The position numbers and the translations under genes were made by a program. Shown here one piece after another: positions 31,591-41,021 of a DNA stretch of 49,256 nucleotides (positions are counted from its first letter, which is position 1; every line of letters begins with the position of its first letter). Origin of the DNA: Carex sylvatica. Its lineage: Eukaryota > Streptophyta > Magnoliopsida > Poales > Cyperaceae. The notes under the pieces are model-generated. The model did no database searches. It saw only the letters and a program-made list of their open reading frames with translations, and was not told where the DNA came from. The stretch covers positions 1-49,256 of the forward strand of contig CAXKVR010000477.1 in NCBI GenBank assembly GCA_964058845.1, read 5' to 3'.

Positions 31591-32416
31591 CAGTGTTTTA
31601 ATATTTGGTTTATATGCGGTATACGGAAAGCCACTGCATATCGTATATGCAGTATACGGCTACATATTCGAATTTTTATGCAGATTTTCAATGAGAATTC
31701 ATATATATAGAGAAAGGCTAATATACAATCGATTGTTCCTAGCCTTCCGTACAACCAAATCATTTTTCGATTTTTAAAGTTCAAATGATCGATCCAAACC
31801 GTTAGATGTCATCTCCATATTAAAATGTACTTAGAGACCAAATTTTATATTTTTTGAAATTTTATACTATTTATTAAGCCACTTTGAAAATTGTTGATCC
31901 AACGGTGGTTTAACAAAACAGTAAAATCAACAGCCACCGTTGAATCATCAATTTTCAAAGTGGCTTAATAAATAGTAAATAAATTCAGAAAAATGTAAAA
32001 TTTTGATCTCCAAGCACATATTAAGATGGAGAACAAGATGAATGGTTCAGATCGATTTTTTGGATTTTAAAATTTTAAATTTGACCATATGTATTACGTC
32101 CCATATATGCTACCGAATGCATATTAGCCTCTCTCTCTATATATATATATATATTATTTAAACAAGTATATGGTAATATGTACTATAAATCACTGTTAAC
32201 TCTGAATCAGTATTTTTATTACTGTTAATATATTCGAAACCAGTAATATACTCTAAACCGGTAATATGTAGTATAAACCACTGTTAAGATACTCTAAACT
32301 GGTAATTTGCTCTAAACCGCATATTCGTACTAAATATAGATCTTCTATTCAGATTGCAACTAAATAGAAATATTCGACCGAATATTCGATCGAATAGACC
32401 GAATATTAAAACACTG
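31591..32416. mobile_element. hAT-like element carrying a nested MITE (826 bp)
   Basis: The termini are CAGTGTTTTAATATTTGGT and, inverted, CAGTGTTTTAATATTCGGT. The 8-bp flanks GATCTAAC (31583-31590) and GGCCTAAC (32417-32424) match at six positions. The subterminal part has repeated GGTATACGG/TATGCGGTATA words on the left and CCGAATATTCGATCGAATA on the right. A separate inverted-repeat element sits inside. Confidence 0.75.
31703..32150. mobile_element. Nested long-hairpin MITE (~450 bp)
   Basis: Two arms of about 200 bp are inverted copies: AGAGAAAGGCTAATATAC...CGATCCAAACCGTTAGATG on the left and its diverged complement on the right, ending GCATATTAGCCTCTCTCTCT. The short loop is near 31915. 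TA-rich flanks hide the target duplication. A one-arm relic of the same family lies at 33478-33530 (AAAGTTCAAACAGTCGATCC). Confidence 0.75.
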
Positions 32417-32509
32417 GGCCTAACACTGGCAGTGAGAAAGCTACACAAAACTCACAAAATGGAGCGCAAGATAGGTAGACACAATTGGATATGTTTTCAC
32501 TTTTGACAA

Positions 32510-32607
32510 TTGGATAAACCTTCAGAGAATAATTGCTAGTAGAAAAAGTTCGTTTTGACGATACCCTGTTAATTTGTTTGATAACCGGATACCGTTATTT
32601 GCAACGT
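32510..32607 (-). mobile_element. hAT-like element end (single terminus)
   Basis: GGATACCGTTATTTGCAACGTTG is the inverted terminal repeat of the family at 29406-30208. No partner terminus or target duplication was found nearby. Confidence 0.5.
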
Positions 32608-32789
32608 TGATAATAATTACAGTTGTGCTAACATCACCATTCCAATGCCAATGCCGTAGTGGTTCAATTCGAGCAAGAACAAATTTATCAATATTATAGT
32701 GAAAACTTATGACTTAATTGGATTAAAGGTACCAACTTAGGTTATGAACCATATATATATATATGCATACATGAGTATTATATTTATTC

Positions 32790-33365
32790 ATATTTAGGGA
32801 CATATTTAATAGGGGACTGAAGTTACAAAGTCATCCTCATAATTTTTGAAATCTTATTCATGTATATTAAAATTTAATTATTTTTTCCTTTTTATATTTA
32901 CCAGCTTCCTATAGTTTATCATGTAGAATATATTAAAGTAGTTCGGCTTAAGTGCTTAAATTTTAAAAAGCTAATAACCATCATAACGCCCCATCACTGG
33001 AAACAAATCTGCTGTGATCTGAATTGAATGAACAGTACCCTGAAATCCTTGCTTTTTCAAATCCAACTGTCAATTTATTTTGAGATGCGTGCACAGAAAA
33101 AGTTGAACGGTTAGATTTGAAAAAGCAGAGATTTCAGGGTACTGTTCATAAAATTCGGATCCCAGCAGATTTCATTCTCCCATCACTTGTTTCCTGTTAC
33201 ATATATAATGTCTAGTTTTTGACGTGCATTATATTTAGTCATATTTAGACACAAATTCAGTGGGACATGGGATAATTAAGTCAATTCTCATAATTTTAAA
33301 TTTTTTGATCATGTACATTAAAAATTTAATTAATTTCTTTTTTTGATACGTATTAGGTCCCTATT
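32790..33365 (-). repeat. Interspersed repeat, reverse copy of the 19907-20165 family
   Basis: The reverse complement follows 19907-20165 in order: ACGTATCAAAAAAAG, GAGAATTGACTTAAT, AACAGGAAACAAGTGATG, then (after a 180-bp insertion) GTTATTAGC, TTAAGCCGAACTA, TTCTACATGATAAA. Beyond that (32790-32880) a second start-like segment follows, so the family may be tandemly organised here. Confidence 0.75.
32999..33178. mobile_element. Mutator-like MITE (180 bp) with 9-bp target duplication
   Basis: Perfect 9-bp flanks CCCATCACT lie at 32990-32998 and 33179-33187. Inverted arms of about 65 bp start GGAAACAAATCTGCTG and AGAATGAAATCTGCTG and include ATGAACAGTACCCTGAAATC. The 9-bp duplication and long terminal repeats fit Mutator-like elements. 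It inserted into the reverse repeat copy; the forward copy at 20065 has the empty site. Confidence 0.88.
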
Positions 33366-33538
33366 TTATGATGTGCAGTTTATAAAAAATAAAACAATGT
33401 TGTTGGGGGGTCTAATATTATAGTTTTTAATTTAATTTGGAGGAGGGATCTACTTACCACATTTTACGATATAATTTTTGAAAGTTCAAACAGTCGATCC
33501 AAACTACTTAACATGCATCTCTATATATTATTTCTTTT

Positions 33539-34575
33539 ACTTTTAATTTGTTAAGTATTTTATAAAACGGTTGTTTTCATATCATTGAATTTTGTATTTA
33601 TCTTAATCTTTTTTACCTTTTACAATTAATTAATAACTTTTTGAATTGTTTTACACTTTTACAACTTAATTATAACCTGCATCTCCATGACTCCATCTCC
33701 ACCGTGATTTATTCTAGTTTGGTTCAATAATTAATGTGTACACCGAAAGGCAAATCTCAGTCTCAGTTTTTATTTCGGTTCAAGCGGTTATAATGAGCCA
33801 AAACCCCTCCTCGCTGAATCCGTATCTAGGGGTGTTCACTGGGTCCGGCTTATTCGGTTTTGAACCGAACTGAATTAGTTCGGATCAAACGGTTTGGTTT
33901 TTTCGGTTTAATGGTTCGGTTCGATTTTATTTTTAAAACCGAATTATAACTTTGGTTCGGTTCGGTTTGAAAAAATTGAAAACCGAAATAACCGAACCGA
34001 CCGAACTTTTATATCTTACGAATTTGATCCAGACAGCCACGGTGTATTTCTTAATAGTCCGATTTAGTTCTTAATCAATTATTTTAAATACTTCAATTTA
34101 TTTCTTAATATCTTAATTTATTTCTTAATACCCCGGTTTATTTCTTAATATACTTCGGTTTATTACAAATCAATTGTTTTAAATAAACAAATTAATATAT
34201 TTCGGTTTGAAACGAACAAACCGAAATAAAACTTTGATTCGGTTCGGTTCGGTTCGATTCTATTTTTAAAACTGAACCGAACCGATGAACACCCCTATCC
34301 GTATACTTTTGAGGAAACAAAATATTTCCTTTAAAATAAAACCGTCCGATCGGATCTGGCTGCTTTAATAGTCGTGCGCATTCCGACTATTAAAGTCTGC
34401 TTTAATAGTCATCCGATCGGATCTGGCTGCTTTAAGTAGTCTGCTTTTATAGTCGTGCGTATCTGGTTGCTCTAAATAGAAATATCCTGGTACCTTACTG
34501 ATACGAATTCCTCGTTTGTTATCTAAAACCTCCCCTCCTCGAGTTTCTCCACTTCTCAAATCCTTAATTAAAACA
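33539..34575 (+). repeat. Segmental duplication, right copy (~1 kb)
   Basis: Direct-orientation partner of 21171-22161, sharing the MITE insertion and the GATCGGATCTGGCTGCTTTA repeats. Homology ends at TTAATTAAAACAA, after which the left copy continues into the 22207 exon and this copy into unrelated sequence. Confidence 0.9.
33826..34296. mobile_element. MITE with GGTTCGGTT core, right copy
   Basis: The element runs CTAGGGGTGTTCA...TGAACACCCCT, flanked by a perfect 8-bp duplication ATCCGTAT (33818-33825 and 34297-34304). It occupies the same site as the left copy, so it inserted before the segment duplicated. Confidence 0.85.
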
Positions 34576-35030
34576 ACTTTTGTAAACCACAAAATTAATA
34601 AAAGAGTTTGGAACTTGTCCGAAGCCATTTGAACTGAATTTTGTCCAACCATTCTTTGCCATACGTTTAAATTTTTTAATTTAATCAATATACTAACAAT
34701 ATCGTTAATTCTTTCTATTAGACAAAAATAAGAAACTGCTTTATTAATAACCTATTGATAAATTTCACCACACTACTTAAGTAAGCTTTGGACGGAAACA
34801 TTCTACTTAACGCTTAATTAGCATAAAAAAATCTCGAGACAAATTGAAACGAAAGGAAACGAAAAGAAAAGAAAAGAAAAGAAATATATATTTCAAAACA
34901 GACAGCCTACTTAGAACTAAAAATTAAATCTGTTCTCGTTCTTCCAAAACTAAACTACTTGAAAACATAATATCAAATGATTCTTAATGAAAAATATATC
35001 CTAATTAATTAAAATGAAATGGGGAAAAAC
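34576..35030. other. No recognisable gene; AAAAG microsatellite
   Basis: AT-rich sequence with a GAAAAGAAAAGAAAAG run near 34858-34882. It ends where homology among the tandem units starts (about 35031). Confidence 0.5.
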
Positions 35031-35117
35031 ATCAAAACTACCCATTCTCAAAACATAGATTGATTAAGGTAAATAGATTCTAGGTAAAGAACGAGAAACA
35101 GCTTACCTATTCCCTGG

Positions 35118-35731
35118 TTACTTTTTCTCTTGAAGCTCCTTCTGCACAACAGGCTTAATAACCTCTTCCGGCCTGCTATTTGCCTTTTTCTCCATCTGAG
35201 CAACAACATGCTTGATAATAACAGCTTCCTCCCTATCTGCTTTCTCTTGCTTCTTTTGAGCAACAACAGGCTTGTTAATAACCTCTTCCGGCCTGCTATT
35301 TGCCTTTTTCTCCATCTGAGCAATAGGCTTGTTAATAACAGCTTCCTCCCGATTTGCTTTATCTTGCATAATCTGAGCTAGAACATCCTTAATAAACTCG
35401 TCCTTCTGGCTGTTTGCTAGGGTAAAACCAGTCATGAATCCAGCCATAAAGCTCACAGAAATAACACTGGCTCCTAGAAAAATCGAATAGAATTAAATGA
35501 AACAATTAAATAAAGTTTTTTCAGATAGAAATATATTTTTTCCATTGTTTGCATGTAAGGTGGCGCATACTAACCAATAGACATCTTTGATGCAAGGCCC
35601 CCCAGGTTCAATCTAGAAAGGTTCAGGCGGAAGAGGGAGTTCGAGACCTTTTTCTTGTCCACGTGTTGCTCTATTTTGGTGTTCTCCGACGCAGCGACAT
35701 TGATTTTGGCACGGTCCCCGGAATCCGGATT
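35118..35731 (-). pseudogene. Small single-TM protein gene, array unit 1 (lacks first 6 bases)
   Basis: Exon 1 (35575-35731) reads NPDSGDRAKINVAASENTKI onward to NLGGLASKMSIG. Intron 35474-35574 is 101 bp. Exon 2 (35118-35473) begins ASVISVSFMAGFMTGFTLA, a likely membrane helix. It continues NSQKDEFIKDVLAQIMQDKA and then charged repeats (QMEKKANSRPEEVI, KQEKADREEAVI) to TAA. Everything but the first six coding bases (ATGGCG) is present. The LTR replaces the start and promoter, so normal expression is unlikely unless it starts at an internal Met (KMSIG) or from an antisense LTR promoter. Family unknown. Confidence 0.75.
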
Positions 35732-36020
35732 TGTTGAAATTAATATTTTTATGGTTTCTATGTTTTGTGTTTTTCTATATGGGAGTTAATTATGTTGTGG
35801 TCTTCTATGTTGAGTTATTGAGTTGTAGTTTCTAGGAGTGTCATGGGGACTAGTATCTAAGAATAGAATTAAATGAGTGGTGTGGTTAACAAGGTTCATG
35901 TTATTTAAATATATATGTTGTCATTTGTAATTGATGTTGGATCAATGAAATAAAAAAAAGAATTCTGCTCCTTTTTTCCTTCTTCCATTAAAATACTAAA
36001 ACAAAGGCCATAGGCCAACA
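35732..36020 (+). repeat. 5' LTR, array unit 1
   Basis: 289 bp, TGTTGAAATT...GGCCAACA, preceded by the same CCGGATT host junction as at 9883/9884. It has the ATATATG variant of the 3' LTR at 14382-14672. No second LTR is present in the unit. Confidence 0.95.
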
Positions 36021-36024
36021 TAAG

Positions 36025-36036
36025 TGGTATCAGAGC
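36025..36036 (+). other. Primer-binding site, array unit 1
   Basis: TGGTATCAGAGC, complementary to initiator Met-tRNA, 5 bp after the LTR. The same site recurs at 40061, 44097 and 48133. Confidence 0.92.
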
Positions 36037-36088
36037 GAGGTTGTGTGAGAGTTCAAGTGAGGTTCTTAAAAAAGAAGTTGAGAGCATC

Positions 36089-36985
36089 ATGGCTCTGCAA
36101 GGAGGCGCGCACGGTGTGCAACCCGTGTTCGATGGCGAAAGTTACGACTATTGGAGTATTAAGATGAAGACCCTCTTGATCTCACAAGATTTATGGGAGA
36201 TAGTGGAAGAAGGATGTGAAGTAAAAAAGGATGAGAAGGGAAAAGATATTGCTGAGACATCGAATGAGAAAAAAGAGAATAAGAAGAAAGATGCAAGGGC
36301 TCTTTATTTGATTCAACAATCCATCTCCGACAAGATTTTTCCGAGAATAATCAGGGCTAATAGTGCGAAGGAGGTGTGGGAGTTTTTGCAAAAGGAGTTT
36401 CAAGGCACCGACAAAGTTAGAATGGTGAAGCTCTTAACATTAAAGAGAGAGTTTCAAAATTTGCAAATGAAGGAGAAAGAAAAATTGGAAGAGTATTTAT
36501 CAAAGGTGATTGAGTTGGTGAATCAAATTAAAAGTTTGAGTGAAAATTTGGACGACAAGTCGGTGTGCGAAAAAATTCTCATTAGCCTTTCTCCTAAATA
36601 CAACAACATTGCGGCAATTATTGAAGAAACCAAAGATCTCTCCACCTTAAGTGTACATGACTTGATGGGCTCTCTTGAGATACACGAGCAAAGAATGAGT
36701 AGAAGTGGTGAACAATCATTTGAAAGTGCTTTCCAAACTAAGGTGAATGTGAAAGAGTCGGGCAATCAAAATGCGTGGAATGGGAATGCAACCCGTGGTG
36801 GCCATGGTGGTGGTAGAAGTAGAGGTAGCTTTGGACGAGGAGGTGGTAGAAGCAACAACCAAAGTGGTCGAGGCAACAACGAAGGAGGTGAGGTAAAAAC
36901 ATGTCATTATTGCAAGATGCCGGGTCACATAGAAAAATTTTGTAGAAACAAGGGGAAGCCTCAATGTTATCATTGCAAGAAGTAG
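36089..36985 (+). pseudogene. gag: Copia gag, array unit 1 (stops inside second zinc knuckle)
   Basis: 298 residues from MALQGGAHGV, uninterrupted where the 10242 copy has two stops. The first zinc knuckle CHYCKMPGHIEKFC is intact. The second is cut by TAG (36983-36985) after CYHCKK, where the 10242 copy reads TAT. Unit 1 alone has AAA where units 2-4 have ACA (36483). Confidence 0.92.
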
Positions 36986-39020
36986 GGGCATATAGAGAAG
37001 TTTTGTAGAATGAAAAATGGTGAGCAAGCAAACTACACCGAAGAAAAAAAGAATAATGGAGGTGAAAAAAGGAATGATGAGAGTACTTTTTATGCATGTC
37101 AAGCGGCGGTGGAGAAGAAGGAAGATGTGTGGTTTGTTGATAGCGGGTGTAGTAACCACATGACGGGTGATGAGACAATTTTTTGCAAGCTTGATACGAC
37201 CGCCACTACTCAAATCACAATGGGTAATGGTGCGGTTGTGAAGTCCAAGGGTAAAGGCACGATTGCCGTTGATTCCAAGAAGGGTAGAATATTGATTCAT
37301 GATGTGATGCTTGTGCCGGAGTTGGCACAAAATTTGCTAAGTGTTGGACAATTGATTGAATATGGTCATGCGGTTCATTTTGAGGGGGAGACATGCAAGA
37401 TTTATGACAAGCTAGAAAAGAAAAGAGAATTGATGGTGACGGTGCGCATGGAGCGGCATCGAAATTTTCCTCTCACTCTCAAACCCGCAAGAAGTGTTGC
37501 ATTGAAAGTTGATGTAGAAGATGTGTCATGGTTGTGGCGCATAAGACTTGGGCATGTGAACTTTGAAGGCTTGAAGTTGTTGATTAGAAAAAATATGGTG
37601 TATGGTTTGCCAACCATTGAAGAAAAAAAGAATGTGTGTGAGGCGTGTGCTCTTGGTAAGATACACCGGGAGACATTTCCGAAAAAGAAGGCATGGCGTG
37701 GAAAAGAACCTTTGGAGCTTGTTCACACTGATATTTGTGGGCCGATGAGCACAAACTCACATGGAGGAAACCGATATTTTATTACCTTCATTGATGACTT
37801 TTCTCGAATGTGTTGGGTGTATTTTTTGAGACAAAAATCGGAAGCTTTTTCAGTTTTTAAAAAATTTCAGAAAATGGTTGAAAGACAAAGTGGTCAATTG
37901 TTGAAGAAGTTGAGAAGTGATAGAGGTGGTGAGTATAACTCTAAGGAGTTTGACAAATTTTTTGAGGATATTAGTGTTGAAAGGCAAGTGACAATCGGTT
38001 TTACACCGGAGCAAAATGGCGTTGCGGAAAGAAAAAATAGAACTATTGTTGAGATGGCAAGAACAATGATGAAGGAGAAGGGGTTGCCTTTGGCATTCTG
38101 GGCGGAGGCGACATACACAGCGGTTTACTTGTTAAACCGGTGTCCCACGAAGGCGGTTGAGAACAAGACGCCAATTGAAGCGTGGAGCGGTGGTAGAAAG
38201 CCATCGGTGAATCACTTGAAAGTTTTTGGGTGCGTATGCTATGCGCATGTCCCGAAAGAAATGAGAAACAAGTTTGAAGACAAATGTGAGAAATGTGTTT
38301 TTGTTGGCTATAGTACCAAGTCAAAGGGCTATAGGCTCTTTAGCTTGAAAAGAAACAAGGTGATTGAAAGTCGGGATGTGATTTTTAGTGAAAAAGACAA
38401 GTGGGATTGGACAAAAAAGAATGTTGAAAGTGTGTCTTTTCCATTAGAAATGGATGCACAAGAAGAAACAAGTGGTGTGCATGAAAGTGAAAATGAAGAT
38501 GAAGATGAAGAAAAACAACCATTTTCTCCAACCATAGATACCGAGTCGAGTTCATCTACTCCAAGCTCTACTTCGATAAAAATGAAAAGGTTAAGTGATA
38601 TTTATGCACGTTGCAATTTTTGTGTTGTTGAACCAGAAAGTTTTGAGCAAGCGGTTCAAGAGGAGATTTGGAGAAATGCTATGGAGGAAGAGATAAAAAT
38701 GATTGAAAAAAATAATACATGAGAGTTGGTTGAAAAACCAAAAGAGAAAGATGTAGTTGGGTTGAAGTGGATTTACAAGACAAAGACGAATCCGGAAGGT
38801 TCGGTGCAAAAGTGCAAGGCAAGATTGGTGGCAAAGGGTTATTCACAACAACCCGGGATCGATTATCAAGAAACATTTGCACCGGTTGCAAGGCATGAAA
38901 CAATAAGGATGTTGATCGCATTAGCCGCACATAAAGGTTGGAAGATGTTTCAACTTGATGTGAAATCGGCTTTCTTGAATGGAGTGTTGAAAGAAGAAGT
39001 GTATGTTGTGCAACCGCAAG
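36986..39020 (+). pseudogene. pol: Copia pol, array unit 1: protease-integrase-partial RT
   Basis: Protease (FVDSGCSNHMTGD), pre-integrase zinc region and the integrase core with RSDRGGEYNS and ERKNRTIVEMA are open, without the frameshift seen in the 10242-14317 copy. TGA at 38720-38722 replaces the Trp codon of [12 protein letters not shown] then continues to VYVVQPQ and is cut at 39020, before the YVDD active site; RNase H, polypurine tract and 3' LTR are lost. The last frame (38726-39112) reads on into host sequence ([19 protein letters not shown]). The unit cannot transpose on its own. Confidence 0.93.
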
Positions 39021-39152
39021 AAGAACGAGATCAAAACTATCCAAGAGAAAGCAGAGGTTATCAAAACTATCCATTCCCAAAACATAGATCGATTAAGGTA
39101 AATAGATTCTAGGTAAAGAACGAGAAACAGCTTAAAACTACCTATTCCCTGG

Positions 39153-39766
39153 TTACTTTTTCTCTTGAAGCTCCTTCTGCACAACAGGCTTAATAACCTC
39201 TTCCGGCCTGCTATTTGCCTTTTTCTCCATCTGAGCAACAACATGCTTGATAATAACAGCTTCCTCCCTATCTGCTTTCTCTTGCTTCTTTTGAGCAACA
39301 ACAGGCTTGTTAATAACCTCTTCCGGCCTGCTATTTGCCTTTTTCTCCATCTGAGCAATAGGCTTGTTAATAACAGCTTCCTCCCGATTTGCTTTATCTT
39401 GCATAATCTGAGCTAGAACATCCTTAATAAACTCGTCCTTCTGGCTGTTTGCTAGGGTAAAACCAGTCATGAATCCAGCCATAAAGCTCACAGAAATAAC
39501 ACTGGCTCCTAGAAAAATCGAATAGAATTAAATGAAACAATTAAATAAAGTTTTTTCAGATAGAAATATATTTTTTCCATTGTTTGCATGTAAGGTGGCG
39601 CATACTAACCAATAGACATCTTTGATGCAAGGCCCCCCAGGTTCAATCTAGAAAGGTTCAGGCGGAAGAGGGAGTTCGAGACCTTTTTCTTGTCCACGTG
39701 TTGCTCTATTTTGGTGTTCTCCGACGCAGCGACATTGATTTTGGCACGGTCCCCGGAATCCGGATT
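39153..39766 (-). pseudogene. Small single-TM protein gene, array unit 2
   Basis: Same structure as unit 1, with intact intron borders and exon 2 open to the TAA. Downstream (39021-39152) it differs from unit 1 by six extra bases (AAAACT) and a unit-specific junction with truncated copia RT. Confidence 0.75.
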
Positions 39767-40056
39767 TGTTGAAATTAATATTTTTATGGTTTCTATGTTT
39801 TGTGTTTTTCTATATGGGAGTTAATTATGTTGTGGTCTTCTATGTTGAGTTATTGAGTTGTAGTTTCTAGGAGTGTCATGGGGACTAGTATCTAAGAATA
39901 GAATTAAATGAGTGGTGTGGTTAACAAGGTTCATGTTATTTAAATATATATGTTGTCATTTGTAATTGATGTTGGATCAATGAAATAAAAAAAAAGAATT
40001 CTGCTCCTTTTTTCCTTCTTCCATTAAAATACTAAAACAAAGGCCATAGGCCAACA
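39767..40056 (+). repeat. 5' LTR, array unit 2
   Basis: 290 bp; one A longer than unit 1 in the A-run before GAATTCTGC. Confidence 0.95.
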
Positions 40057-40124
40057 TAAGTGGTATCAGAGCGAGGTTGTGTGAGAGTTCAAGTGAGGTT
40101 CTTAAAAAAGAAGTTGAGAGCATC

Positions 40125-41021
40125 ATGGCTCTGCAAGGAGGCGCGCACGGTGTGCAACCCGTGTTCGATGGCGAAAGTTACGACTATTGGAGTATTAAGA
40201 TGAAGACCCTCTTGATCTCACAAGATTTATGGGAGATAGTGGAAGAAGGATGTGAAGTAAAAAAGGATGAGAAGGGAAAAGATATTGCTGAGACATCGAA
40301 TGAGAAAAAAGAGAATAAGAAGAAAGATGCAAGGGCTCTTTATTTGATTCAACAATCCATCTCCGACAAGATTTTTCCGAGAATAATCAGGGCTAATAGT
40401 GCGAAGGAGGTGTGGGAGTTTTTGCAAAAGGAGTTTCAAGGCACCGACAAAGTTAGAATGGTGAAGCTCTTAACATTAAAGAGAGAGTTTCAAAATTTGC
40501 AAATGAAGGAGAAAGAAACATTGGAAGAGTATTTATCAAAGGTGATTGAGTTGGTGAATCAAATTAAAAGTTTGAGTGAAAATTTGGACGACAAGTCGGT
40601 GTGCGAAAAAATTCTCATTAGCCTTTCTCCTAAATACAACAACATTGCGGCAATTATTGAAGAAACCAAAGATCTCTCCACCTTAAGTGTACATGACTTG
40701 ATGGGCTCTCTTGAGATACACGAGCAAAGAATGAGTAGAAGTGGTGAACAATCATTTGAAAGTGCTTTCCAAACTAAGGTGAATGTGAAAGAGTCGGGCA
40801 ATCAAAATGCGTGGAATGGGAATGCAACCCGTGGTGGCCATGGTGGTGGTAGAAGTAGAGGTAGCTTTGGACGAGGAGGTGGTAGAAGCAACAACCAAAG
40901 TGGTCGAGGCAACAACGAAGGAGGTGAGGTAAAAACATGTCATTATTGCAAGATGCCGGGTCACATAGAAAAATTTTGTAGAAACAAGGGGAAGCCTCAA
41001 TGTTATCATTGCAAGAAGTAG
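40125..41021 (+). pseudogene. gag: Copia gag, array unit 2
   Basis: Same as unit 1 except Thr for Lys at the codon containing 40519. The TAG in the second zinc knuckle is shared. Confidence 0.92.

Noticed and set aside
21171..34575. The 1-kb direct repeats as LTRs of a 13-kb retrotransposon
   Set aside because: No TG...CA ends, no primer site, no polypurine tract and no gag-pol between them; instead they contain a MITE with its own target duplication.
36983..36985. TAG between gag and pol in the array as a programmed read-through stop, as in some retroviruses
   Set aside because: It falls inside the second zinc knuckle, not at a domain border, and the 10242 copy has a Tyr codon there. It is a nonsense mutation fixed before amplification.
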